From Aurifilum marmelostoma (lineage: Eukaryota; Ascomycota; Sordariomycetes; Diaporthales; Cryphonectriaceae): a stretch of 64,000 nucleotides of DNA. Location: NCBI GenBank assembly GCA_027559495.1, contig JAMXSV010000007.1, positions 1,240,001 to 1,304,000 on the forward strand, given 5' to 3'. The notes under the pieces were generated by a model. That model did no database searches. It saw only the letters and a list, made by a program, of their open reading frames with translations, and was not told where the DNA came from. The translations under genes were made by a program, and so were the position numbers. Numbering within the stretch: the first letter of the stretch is position 1; the number at the start of each line of letters is the position of its first letter. Below, one piece after another: positions 34,351-45,265 of this stretch.

Positions 34351-36792
34351 CTAGGGCGCCACATCCTTTACGTCCATGGACGCCATCTCTTGCTCACGCA
34401 TCGTAGCATTGCCATGGGATGCGAGGTTCTTCCCGAGCTCACCAACGCTGCCGAGACCGAGACCGGACAAGCCCTTGGTGAGAGTGCTCATTGCGCCTGA
34501 GGGACTCGACGACTCTTCATACCTAAACAGCGCAGATGGATTCACTTCAACCCCGGCCAACACGGTATTACCAAAGGTCGGCGCATTCAGGTTGGTCTGC
34601 TGCTGGCTCGGCAAAGGACCAGGGGTCCCGGGACTGCTGTCTGGAGGGCTATTGCCAGGTCGTGGACTGGCCGTTGCAGATTGAACTGCCCTTGCGACCT
34701 TGTCCTTGGCCGCGGCCGCGACGTCCAGTGGGCCGTTCATCTCCTTGTATGTCCTGCCGAATAGCTGATGCCACCAACGTATATCGTCGAGACAAGGGAA
34801 TATGAGACGCTCTCTGCCCCTGATGTGGTCATTTACTTCTGGGTCGTAGTCGGGGTTGACAAATGCCTCGCGGCGGGCCAGGAAATGGTCCCAGACAGAA
34901 ACCGTTTTCTCGTGCAGCTTGGCCTCTTTCCTTTGTTTCTCGTTGTTCAACAAGAAAGTGCCGTATTGGCAGGAATACAAGTGGTACAGGAGACGGCGGA
35001 GGAAGCGTTCATTGAATTCGAAACGCGTTGGATGCTGGCGGAGCAGCTGGAAAACGGCGTCGAGGAATTGGTGGAAGACAGGACTGATCTCCTTAGTTCG
35101 CGTTGCCTGGTCTTCAATGACGGGTGACGATTCTTGTTCCAGAGCCGTGTTTGCGAGATTGTCGGGGTCAGAGTCCTCTCTGTCCTTCTCTGAGCTCAAG
35201 GCCTGCCTGAAGAAACGCTTGGCATTTTCCATAGCATTTTCGATTACCTCGCTCGGGCGCTCACCCTCTCCAGGCTCTATCTTGGTTCCGGCCATGGCGT
35301 CGTTCTGCACGACGAACCATTGCTCGCTATTCAAGAAGCCAGAGCGCTGATGAAACATGTGCCCGAAAGACAGCCAGTCCTTCTCAATCAAGACAATGAA
35401 GCCCTTGAGCGTTCGGTAGTACGGGTCAAGCATAAGCTGGGACAAGGCGCTCAGCTGGCTGGTCCGGTCCCAGCCGTCCGAGCAGTGGATGAGAACATGT
35501 GAGTGCTGGATGCCCACTTGACGGGCGATCATGGCGGATCCGTCTAGAACACATTTGATATGCGATAGCCATTCACTCTTGACGAGAAGTTCCTGGCTTG
35601 GCGGTGCCGCAGAAATATCGCCGTCCTTCAGCGCACTGATGACTTTATTCAGGCTCTTTCGCATGACGTGAATGTTCTGGATGTTGAGAAAGGCCTTGCT
35701 GGCGTATTTATAGTGTGTCATGTCTTCGGACCCCTTGCCCACTACCTGCATTGCCATGGAGTTGATAGCAGGTCTCGCATCGATAATGAGATTGTGCTGC
35801 TGTGCGCCAAAGATAAGGCGCTTGCCTCTGTCGTCGAAGATGGCATCATCGGCGGTCAGTACTTCTGGCTCTGTAGAATCCACTGCAGTCGCAGGCCCGT
35901 CGGCGAGCTTATCTGGCGAGGCCAGCTCGTTCACCACCGGACTAGGCTCCGCGCCTTGGCCGGGTCCGAGCTCCTGGAAGTAAGGCTGCGAGAAGCATGC
36001 TGCAACAAGAGCCTCATCCTGCGGGTTTCGGTTTCCAGTGATGCCCACTTTCGGCTGAGAGCTTCGAGTGATAGAACAGTTGTTCACGGGGTGTAGGTAG
36101 GTCAGAGTCGGGATGCGACAGCGGGTACGGTGGCTACTGGCATATTTGAGAGTTGTATTGGACATCCTGTTCGGCACCACCAGGACAGAGGGGTAGGTCG
36201 GGGAAAAGCTGTAATTATTGTTGACGTCCGAGATCTTCCATCCTCTGTCCGGCAACTTTTCTGATATGCCCTGGCGGCGAAATTCTTCCTTGGCATCGTA
36301 TATCTCCCAGCCCCGTATGGCTCGCTCTTTGGAGCTTGGCTTGTAGGCGAAGGCATGCAGCTTCTCGATGCTCCCGAGCCGGCATGTCCGGGTTTTGATA
36401 AAATTGAAGGTATCCTGGGCGGTCTTGTTGTCTGGGAAATGGAGGTTGATGTAGTAGAAATCGCGACCTTGTATACGAATGCTGGGCTCTCGTCTCGTCG
36501 CAGGGGCGGTCGGTCTGAACTCGCAGCCAGCGAGCATGGGATAGGCAATCCATATCTCGCGTGGGCGGTCGTTTCCGTCGTTTCCGGTCGGGGTACTTTT
36601 GCGAGCAGGGGCAGAGAAGACCATATGGTAGTCAGTGAGTCTGAGACTGCCGACGGTTGTCTCACCTCGAGCAACTGCAGTCACATCTTCTATGGTCTGG
36701 GGGCCATTATAGGTTGTCAGTAGTGAAGGAGGAGGCTGCTATGCAGGCAAGGCACTGGGTATAGGTGAACTAACTTGGCGCACTTCCAACAT
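34351..36792 (-). CDS. YMR1: Myotubularin-type phosphoinositide 3-phosphatase
   Basis: Two exons on the minus strand: 36792-36775 (MLEVRQ) and 36696-34351 (787 aa). A PH-GRAM region occupies about residues 7-130 (ETTVGSLRLTDYHMVF, EIWIAYPML). The phosphatase domain follows, with the CX5R signature HCSDGWDRTSQ (Cys411, Arg417), where the two aspartates fit active myotubularins. It is preceded by WLSHIKCVLDGSAMIARQV and followed by LIEKDWLSFGHMFHQRSGF. Activity: removal of the 3-phosphate from PI3P and PI(3,5)P2 on endosome/vacuole membranes. The C-terminal 150 residues are Pro/Ser-rich. The intron (78 nt, GTTAGT/CCCAG, phase 0) leaves a first coding exon of only 18 nt. The TAG at 34351-34353 is followed by an in-frame ORF. 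Confidence 0.93.
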
Positions 36793-37512
36793 TTTGAGAT
36801 AAAAGATCTGGAGCAGAAATTGGTCTTGCACAGCAAAGAAGACTGTATGGTTGGTCTCAAGGTCTCCTCCTCAAACAGGGAGCTTGAGCAGGTGGTGATA
36901 AGACACGTCGGAAAGAAAGGACAGTGGTAGACTGGCAAGGACAAGAAGCCCCTGCTGTCAGACAAAACACTTCCTGAAATCTAGGGACCTGTGGTTGGAA
37001 TAGTCATGACCTGTTCGCATATGTGATACTGTGACATGCTGAGCTGGACTGGATTGGTGTGGTACTGTAACCCTCGACGTCGAGGAGGATGCCAGTCAGT
37101 AGAATGGAGGAAGCTGAGCATGTGAGGTCTGGGCTCATCTGCACCACCTGTGGCCCTGGCAGGCGCGCTGTCAGAGCCACAGGGGACCAAGCTGTGATGC
37201 AATCCAGCTACAGGGGTGGCCCCACCTTCCCAGCTCACGCGTCGTGGGGAAACACTCTTCACACAGAAGGGTTAGGGTCGGGTTGCTTACTCAGCTAAAA
37301 CAGATTTTGATTGGTCGAACACAGATTTACCCTACTCTCCCCACCGATCTTTTTCGTTTTACGGGAGCCACTTCCAAAGTTCGTTCGTGAAGGTCAACCT
37401 TATCCACCGCGACAACCACCGACTTTCCTTGGGAATTTCTCGAGACGATTCACCCATTACACCCGTCAAAGTCAAACCTACGGTCCATCGATCATCGAGA
37501 AAATCAGTCAAA
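36793..37512. other. Divergent promoter region (myotubularin / RPS3)
   Basis: About 0.7 kb shared by two divergent genes. It includes a telomere-like element at 37269-37284 and a CCAAT-type box (ATTGG) near 37310-37316. No gene is seen. Confidence 0.55.
37269..37284 (+). promoter_or_regulatory. Telomere-like GGGTTAGGGTCGGGTT element upstream of RPS3
   Basis: It has one perfect and one imperfect TTAGGG-type unit, about 230 bases before the RPS3 ATG. Tbf1 recognises TTAGGG and is an ancestral regulator of ribosomal protein genes in fungi (established for several yeasts). Its use here is inference. Confidence 0.4.
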
Positions 37513-38538
37513 ATGGCGGTCCCAGGCACCCAGATGTGAGTCGAGACCCTACATCGCACAACCGGCCTGGGGAAGGGAAATCAGTGGTGGCTCAGGGTCG
37601 TCAATGGCTTTTTGCAAGAGACGGTCAACGAGGCACATGGTGTCAACATTGTGGAAAGCATGTTGATTGACGAATTTGCTGGACGCCATGGCATATTTTG
37701 AGCGAGAACCGTCGATGATGGATGGCAAAACCCCACCTGGACAAATTTCGCTGACAAGTGCCTTCTACCATACAGTTCCAAGCGGAGAAAGTTCGTCGCT
37801 GACGGTGTTTTCTACGCCGAGCTGAACGAGTTCTTCCAGCGCGAGCTGGCTGAGGAGGGTTACTCGGGCGTCGAAGTCCGCGTCACCCCCACCGTCACCG
37901 ACATCATCATCCGCGCCACCCACACCCAGGAGGTCCTCGGCGAGCAGGGTCGCCGCATCCGCGAGCTCACCAGCCTGATCCAGAAGCGCTTCAAGTTCCC
38001 CGAGAACAGCGTCTCCCTCTACGCCGCCAAGGTCCAGAACCGTGGTCTGTCCGCCGTCGCCCAGTGCGAGTCCCTCCGCTACAAGCTCCTCAACGGCCTG
38101 GCCGTCCGTCGTGCCTGCTATGGTGTCCTGCGCTTCATCATGGAGTCCGGCGCCAAGGGTTGCGAGGTTGTCGTCTCTGGCAAGCTCCGTGCCGCCCGTG
38201 CCAAGTCCATGAAGTTCACCGACGGCTTCATGATCCACTCCGGCCAGCCCGCCAAGGACTTCATCGACAGCGCCACCCGTCACGTCCTGCTCCGACAGGG
38301 TGTTCTGGGTATCAAGGTCAAGATCATGCGCGGCTCCGACCCCGAGGGCAAGGCTGGTCCCCAGAAGTCGCTGCCCGACGCCGTCACCATCCTCGACCCC
38401 AAGGAGGAGGCCCCTGTTGTGCAGCCCGTCAGCCAGGACTACGGCGCTAAGGCCGCCCAGATGCAGGCTGCGGCTGATGCTGCTCGGGCTCAGGAGGAGC
38501 AGGCGGAGGGTGCTGAGCAGCCCGCCGCTGAGCAATAG
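37513..38538 (+). CDS. RPS3: 40S ribosomal protein S3 (uS3)
   Basis: Two exons: 37513-37535 and 37776-38538 (261 aa). ATG lies in AAAATGGC. Exon 1 encodes MAVPGTQ plus two bases of the next codon; the 240-nt intron (GTGAGT/ATACAG) restores ISKRRKFVADGVFYAELNEFF. The type-2 KH domain is clear (VTPTVTDIIIRATHTQEVLG, then GEQGRRIRELTSLIQ with the GxxG-like GEQGRR loop). The C-terminal uS3 domain follows (RRACYGVLRFIMESGAKGCE, SGKLRAARAKSMKFTDG, GVLGIKVKIM). The end is Ala/Glu/Gln-rich. uS3 lines the mRNA entry channel of the small subunit and is involved in quality control. Strong C-ending codon bias fits high expression. Confidence 0.97.
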
Positions 38539-39329
38539 TGAGGTTTCGGCAGCGGTGTTGTTGTCCGTCACATAGACCCTTAGGAAGTGTTTCTTGGGCT
38601 GAATGGACACAGTACTCCTCGTTTCGTGGTGGTTCTTGAGTAAAGCGGTCCAACCTTGAAAACATACAGGGAAGTGCTTTCTGGCACTGGGAGTTTTGGT
38701 CACTCGCAGCTCATCCACAGCTGCAGCGGGCCTTGATTAGGACCAGCATCGAGGGAAGGAGAGATAGGGAAGGGGGGGATTCCATCACCAAAAACACTAG
38801 GGTTCGGCGTAATTTGAAATGCATTTTTTGCTGGAATCAGGGAAAGGAATCTGCTTCGCATCCGTTTTGTAATTCTGCTTCCCGGCTTGAGACAAAATGG
38901 ACAATCGAAAAGCAACACTGAAAATGATCAACAGGAGAAGTCCTTTCTCAGCGCGTGACATGACGGTGGCAATGCAACGAAGCTCAGCTCTGATGCACAT
39001 GTTCACAAAGCTGCCTTATAAACCAACTGTTGCCCTACAGTCCCTCTGCCTGATGATTGGAGTACATATACTATATCTGCAATATTTTAGCCACTGTGGC
39101 TGGGCTTGTTGATTACTTGCTGGAGGATGCACCTAGGTCTGAGCCCAGACGAAGACATATATATTATGGACGGTTGAGCTCATCCCGCCATACCTTGCAC
39201 CTTGGAAAGGTAAAACCTCAAAACACTTAATGCTGAGCTTCCAGGCAGTGAGCCAGAGGCAACCAACCTCTCGTGGTGCCATGCAGCTAAGAGCAGGCAA
39301 CGAGTTCCAAGTATATATCCCCTTGTCCT
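38539..39329. other. Convergent spacer (RPS3 / DUF4112)
   Basis: RPS3 3' UTR and A+T-richer DNA with TATA patches near 39066-39075 and 39158-39170. No gene is seen. Confidence 0.5.
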
Positions 39330-40214
39330 TCAGTCCCCGTCACTGTCCTCGTTTCTCCTCCAGAGGGGCAACCACTGTCGAGTCTCCTTCTGGCCCTGCC
39401 CAGATCCTGTCGGCTGCCCGGCGCCACCACCTGTCCTGACCGTCCCGTACGACGAGCCAGCACCCGCACCAACACTCATGCCCCTTTGTCCCTCGGGCTG
39501 TGCGTTCACAACCAGCAGCCGCGCGCGGGGATCATCGCTTGCGCCCGCAGCTACTGCCGTCCCTACAGACACAGGCGGCACCACTCTCGCCTGGAACCCA
39601 GGAGAAGACGACGACGCCAACCTCTTGCCCCCCCCTCGCCGACAGAAGGGCCTCGACCCGCATCGCATTGCGAGTGTTGGGCTTCACCACAGCGGTGACA
39701 ATGTCCCCGACGATCGGCACCAGCTTGATGGCAAAGTCAACAGCCGCCCACATCAGCATGGCGACGAGCGAAGAGACCGGCAGGCCGCCGTCGACATGCC
39801 GCGCGGCGCGGATGAGGGACAGCGCGTTGACCAGGGCGATGAAGTCGCCGACGACGGGGAGCAGGCCCCACAGGGTCACGGTGCCGAACTGCACGTGCAG
39901 GCCGCAGCAGCAGTGGCAGTCAACCCACCACTCGTACCGCCAGGCCTTGCGGCGGACGGTGCGGAGGACGCGCTCGTCGCTGGCGGTCAGGCCGGGCGGG
40001 GTGAGCTTCTTGATCTTCCTGCGCCGGCCGTCGTCGGTCACGACGAAGTCGTACTTGGGGTTCTTGATCACACGGGATGAGCATTAGTCATTTGTCATTG
40101 AGATACTGCGTGGATGTCATGAGTAAAGGAATTATATACCTCTGGACCAAAATTCTCCTCCAAGACGTGCCCGGCATATTCGCTCGCCACAAACTTAGCC
40201 AGGAAAGAGCCCAT
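39330..40214 (-). CDS. DUF4112 membrane protein, apparent +1 frameshift in the tail
   Basis: Two exons on the minus strand: 40214-40140 and 40062 onward, joined at the 77-nt intron (GTATAT/ATCAAG, CTAAT branch). MGSFLAKFVASEYAGHVLEENFGPE leads into NPKYDFVVTDDG. The DUF4112 core follows: WWVDCHCCCGLHVQFGTVTLWGLLPVVGDFIALVNAL, and VDFAIKLVPIVGDIVTAVVKPNTRNAMRVEALL. The two hydrophobic segments each carry a P-x-x-G-D motif, as is characteristic. The uncorrected frame ends at 39532 (201 aa) with a non-typical tail. Dropping one G in the G8 run (39628-39635 as C8) gives a Ser/Gly-rich tail ending QWLPLWRRNEDSDGD at 39330 (268 aa), which fits the family better. Function is unknown. Confidence 0.75.
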
Positions 40215-41812
40215 GATGGCGGCGACGCAGAAGCCAGGTCGGATTGACCAATGCCACAGTAGGTTATGTGGACAAGAATGATGAGCTTGCTGAGGTGTTT
40301 TTTTTTTTTCTCTCTTTCTTTGTCTGAAATTATGGGAGTTATTATGAGAATCTTGTGTGATAAAATAGCATACGTCAAGATCTGAAAAAGTATACTATGT
40401 AGAAAGAGCTTGCCCGTAAACCTGGTTGAGCTAGTAAATACAGTGCTGTCTCCTATATGGGAAGGCGCTGTGGCTAACCTGCAGTGGATACAGCACAACA
40501 TCCCTGGCTGTGTATGAGCTGTCCTCTGGGGCATCGCCAAGCTATCCTGCTCCTAAGCCACATATGGTATTTTTATTTTTATTTTTTTGCTTGTTCTGTA
40601 TCTTTCTTGTGGACCAGAGGGGCAACAAAGTTGGTTGTCTACATTCTCGTTCTCAGGCTACTATTGGTCATTGATACAGTCGTTGTTGCAGGAGTCCTCC
40701 TTGTCATGACATTTGATTGTTGGAGCTATTAGCATATGGCTTGAACACAGGAGCAAGAGACGAAACAAATATTTATATCTCCCATACCGTTGGTGGGAGA
40801 GAATCTGTTGTGTAGAGGCTGCTCCACGTTATAATTATGACCCGTCCGGGTATGGCTCAGACAGCACTTGGCAACATAGCAGATTAGGCGGACCATTTCA
40901 AAGGCTACCGTCGTGGTTGAGATACTCGTCGAGGATAGTCCTGAGTAACTGTAAATAAGTGCTTAGATATGCTAAACGCCTCTGGTTATCGCACTGTGGT
41001 CTGGTCTTTAAAGTCATGGCAGGATAGCAAAGCCCAATCCAGGCCAAGCAGATAAATGTCAGGCCAAAATATAATAGCACATATTCATATACGAATTCTC
41101 ATAAACTGATGCGGGCGCCACAAAGAGACCCTCGCTGAATGCCGTTTCGCGCCTCCCGAGTCCCCGGCCTCTCTCCGAACTCCCAAGTCATCAGGACGGC
41201 GTGCCTCTTCCTGTGTCTGTTTCATGTTGATAGCGCCGAAGACGACTCTGAACTCTCGCTTCTGTTCACCGTGATCATACCTGCCCATAAGACCTTCGTC
41301 CTGTCTTCTACCCGTCTCGCCCTTCCTTCTTTATGCGTATGTCTCTCTCTTTGTCTCTTTCTCTCACTGTGTGTGTGGGCGTGTGTATTCCTTGGCAATC
41401 GTTGATCTCATTGGCGCAAGTCTGCTAGGGTAGAGGATGATGGTGTTTCTCTTCAAGCCCTTCGTCACAGCAACAGGCACCTGATAGATTGCCATAGACT
41501 GCCAGGCTCCGAATAAATGCAAATGAAATATACAAGTCGGAGAAGTACCACTCATGACGACTTATGGCACGAATGGGTAGAGTGGGAAAAGAAAATGCAG
41601 CCAGAAGCGACCCAGTAAATGCCCGACCGCCAGCCGACCCGGACCCGTTCTAACAAAGCCTCAAAGATATCAACCATTCCCAGTTAGAAGAAAACCCCAG
41701 CCCCATATCCATGAGGGCTCGTCATACACATCGTAGCCTCTTGCCTTATTTTCTCATTTCATTTAATTTCTTACACAGAACGCGCGACGAGACAGACGCA
41801 CGAGGCCAGGCA
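40215..41812. other. Spacer, nothing recognised
   Basis: About 1.6 kb between the DUF4112 gene (promoter side) and the 3' end of the NIPA gene. Homopolymers (T13 near 40300) and CT-rich tracts are present; no protein-like frame. Confidence 0.5.
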
Positions 41813-43553
41813 TTATCTCTCTCCTGATTTGGGGGCCTGCATCTCGGCCGACGTCTTTGTCTTGCCGTTGCCGTTGGGCTCGGCCGAGCCGTTCTGGTGC
41901 AGCATTCTCGGACCGGTGCTGCCCTCGTCGTCGCTGTCCTCTGTGAGGTCTGTGAGCCCAAACTCGGCGGCCGCCTCCTCGTCGTATGCGCGGATCAGGC
42001 CTTGGCCCTCGCGGTCGGTGCTTCCCCTCGTCCCGAAGCTGCGCCGCGCCTCCATGCTCATGCGCGTCTGGATCTGCGAGACCATATCCGTGCCGATGGA
42101 GTCGTTACCGCCCCGCCCCGCGATCATCTTGAAGCCATTCGGGTCGCGGCGCGAGAGGTTCAGGAGGTACACGCCCGTAAAGGTGACGAGGAAACCGCAC
42201 AGGAGAGAGAGCGTGTTGACGGGGTCGGAGGTGTTGAAGCCGTTGAAAAGGATGAAGGACGCACACAGGGTCGCCGTTGTGAAGGTGACGTAGTAGAGGG
42301 GGTTGACGCTGGGGAGAGAGGGGGGAGGAGTCAGCACGGTGGTCCGCGACACAGACAGATACCTTGAGATACATACATGTTGGTTGGGAATTGGCTGAGT
42401 GCTTTGTTGAAGTAATTCATCTGCGTTAGGATGCACACGCCGGTGATAATCATGAACACATATGTCGAGGCATGTGTGAATTGGTTGTGGCCGGCAAAGG
42501 TCAGCTTGAGGGCGATACCAAACGCCTTGATGGCCATGACCGAGACTGATCCCACGAGGGAGCAGATGCTGAGGTAGACGAGCGGGTTCTGCTTTCCGTA
42601 GACGGGCGAGATCTTGTAGATCATGAACACGGAAAAAGCCGTCACTGATATTGCGTAGATCAGAAAACCTTCAACAAAGTTAGTCATGGGCGTGTTGGTG
42701 TCGAGATGGTGCGGTGGGTGAGTCTCACCAGGTTTCAGCGCGTACGACAGGATCGTCTCGATGGTCTCGATATCCTCATCTGGTGGGGCATGGAGGACAA
42801 TAATGACGGCGCCGATGAGGCAGATAGCACTCCCCAGCTTTCCTAGTATCCCTAGCTCCTCGTTGAGGAAGTATGATCCCAATACTGCGCCTATCAACAC
42901 GGACAGCGCGCCCAATGGTGTAACAAGGATGGCTGGTGCGAATGCGTATGCTGCGAAGTTACATATCTCGCCAATGACCACTGTTATGGGAGTTCCCAAG
43001 GTCAGCACTTCTCCAGGGTTTCGTTCCGAACAGAGACATCTATTGCTGGGATGTGGTCAGGGTGATTCTCACGTGTGGATATGCCGGCCCACCACATCGG
43101 GTTTCGTAGGTATATGAAGCCATCTCCTTCGAAGCCATGCCTCTCTTCCGCCTGGTTGAGACCCTACAGGAGACAAAGTCAGCAATTGATCAGATATACG
43201 CCGGACGGGTCGACGTGAGGTATGGAGATTTCTTCGAGCTCGTGCGTTCGTGTGGGCGGGTGTGTGAGGGTACCTTTTTGGTTATGACGAAACTCGTGCC
43301 TACGAAGTCGGAAGAGTATCAGCCTCAGTCGCCCTCAACACAACAGCGGGGAATCAAGGAACGGTATCAGCCCTACCGATAGCTAAGCTGGACGTCATGG
43401 CCAGTCCCAGGCCGATATATCTGCAGCGCAAGAAGAAGAATCCATCAGCGCAAATGCTCTCGTTGCACCGGAGGGTACAACAGGCCAGGTCGCCAGCTGT
43501 CCCGCGCGCATCATAAGCGAGAAGGGGGCGTCGTACTTCTCTTCCAACATCAT
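41813..43553 (-). CDS. NIPA-type magnesium transporter, apparent frameshift in exon 4
   Basis: Seven exons on the minus strand: 43553-43537, 43420-43377, 43299-43274, 43161-43073, 42980-42729, 42668-42377 and 42308-41813. The joined reading is MMLEEKYIGLGLAMTSS, then LAIGTSFVITKKGLNQAE, then RHGFEGDGFIYLRNPMWWAG, ISTLVIGEICNFAAYAF, APAILVTPLGALSVLIGAVLG and onward. This is the conserved NIPA/DUF803 order with about nine membrane segments; the product (about 405 aa) would sit in plasma or endosomal membranes. The soluble C-terminus is Asp/Glu- and Asn-rich. Exon 4 switches frame at about 43139-43147: either one base is extra or an AG unit is missing, because GLNQAE and RHGFEGD are both conserved. 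The 60-nt intron 42669-42728 is in frame and stop-free. Exons of 17, 44 and 26 nt are unusually small. Confidence 0.85.
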
Positions 43554-44947
43554 TTTGTCAAAGGAGTGTGACAGCAGCTGGGCGCCGCCTGTGCCTGGAA
43601 AGGTTGCAAAGATCGTGCGATGCGTGTGAGGCTGGCGATTAATGGGCGCGGGGCCCAGAAGTGACGAGCAAACCCGAGGCAGGTTCGACAAGTGGGGGAC
43701 GGAGTTGGGTCGCTCGCGCCTGGCGAGAGGGAGAAGGAGGGATGGCTGGCTTTGTGGGAAGACGGGTCTGTCTCTTGCCCTCAATAACGACACATGCACC
43801 GCGGGGATTGAACGAGAGAAAGGGTCGACTGCTTGAAATCGTGTCCGTTTCGCAAGTCAGGTTATCGACGATCCGCAGATCAAGTGCGTCGGGAGTGTCG
43901 TTGGCGTGAGGGAGATCTGGCCAGGGGTCGTGATGGGGAATAGGTGTCGTCTTTTTGGTGGTAGTGGAGGAGGAGGAGGTGGTGGTGGTGGTGGTGGTGA
44001 TGGTATCGAGTCCAGGATGGGAGGGACTGAATTGGACGGAATAGTTCTCGAGCAGGACGTTTCCCTTTCGGAAATCTCAACAGGCCGGAAGACAGAAAAG
44101 TGGGACATGCACTGCCTTGTCTGTGTGGCTGTCTGGCCTGTGCTTTGGGTGGAGAGGAGTGCCAGAGGAGGATGTGTGAGAGTAGGAGAGGACAGAAAGG
44201 GCCCCGTAAAATCTATCGCCGCCGTATGTCAAAAGGTATCTCTCCAGTATGGTTCAAGGGCGGGCTGGGTGCTTGCGCGCTAGATAGATACTTGAGTACA
44301 GACCATGGCATGACCTACCCAGTCAGGGCCAGTGTACTGTGCTACTATGTGCAGTGGTGAGTGCAGGGAGGTGCTGTACAGTAGCAGGTCGTGCCTTGGC
44401 AGGGTTCGAGATTTTGTGATAAAATTGGACGGTCTAGACAGGGATCCCCGATCACACACTCCTTTTGGAACGGATCGAGGCCATGTCACCATCATGTGTC
44501 GCAGCACCCCAAAGGTTTCGGATCTCCAAAAGGCGTTACTGTTACTGGCCGTCCCTCCGTGGACAGTTGCAGGGCCCCTGTCGCTGCCGCCTGTGGGTTC
44601 CACTGTCTACCAGTCCCTGAGCTCCTTGGAATCCCCCCTGGTTGTCCACGCCTGTGTGCCCTGGCTAGCAGACCTGCCCTCACCTAATCGTTGCGTGTCC
44701 GGCACTGTGGCCTTGGGGGCCCTGCATCCTGCATCAGGCGCTACCTCGTCCTCTATCTGGGATCAGCAGGAGGGCACACCACGAGCTGTTAGTATCCAAG
44801 GGGGTCCTAATTTGGCCCGCCTCCCTCCAAGCCAGCCGCAAGCCGGTTCAGGGGCCTTCTCTTCAAGTTTGAATACGAGCGGCCGGCCGTGTTTGGCAGC
44901 AGATTTGGTTGCTGCATACGAAGCCATCACATATGTACGATGTAGTA
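43554..44947. other. Promoter side of NIPA gene and spacer
   Basis: Low-complexity GGT/GGA repeats at about 43960-44000. No gene is supported. Confidence 0.5.
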
Positions 44948-45265
44948 TCATCGGCCCTGACTCCAGGCCGACAGGAAGTTCTCGCCACAGGCCTCGTACG
45001 CCTTGTCAATGTCCACAGGCTTGACTGAGATATCACCGGAAGGCCACCACACAGCATTCTCAGATTGGCTCGTCAAGTCCAATAACTACTCGGTTACCCA
45101 GTCGGAGATCCTGAAGTGAGATCCTCTCACAATCATCAAAAGGCGCTTCCAACACTAATACAACCAGCATCCTGTCCATGTTAAAGGTCCGCGCCGGGAC
45201 CGACTCATACTTCGTCCCAAGAGCTCTCCTTACTATCAATTCGAGGCTCGCAGGTGCAGGACTAT
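44948..45265 (-). pseudogene. Unidentified gene relic A
   Basis: On the minus strand, after an acceptor-like TTCTTACAG at 45266, the sequence SPAPASLELIVRRALGTKYE and MDRMLVVLVLEAPFDDCERISL reads like protein to LGNRVVIGLDEP. It then continues in the next frame as ENAVWWPSGDISVKPVDIDKAYEACGENFLSAWSQGR to a stop at 44948. The upstream exons were not found. Family unknown; it is either a relic or a gene with a one-base error near 45065. Confidence 0.35.

Noticed and set aside
37536..37775. Possible C/D-box snoRNA in the RPS3 intron (a TGATGG/CTGA pair)
   Set aside because: The boxes are only about 35 nt apart and there is no terminal stem; intronic snoRNAs occur in RPS3 of animals but this one is not supported.
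37765..38718. 317-codon open frame antisense to RPS3
   Set aside because: It is the shadow of the strongly C-biased RPS3 codons on the other strand; composition is Leu/Gly/Asp/Ala-repetitive with no domain.
44332..45024. 230-codon plus-strand frame
   Set aside because: Antisense to relic A at its end, Ser/Pro-rich, no recognisable domain.
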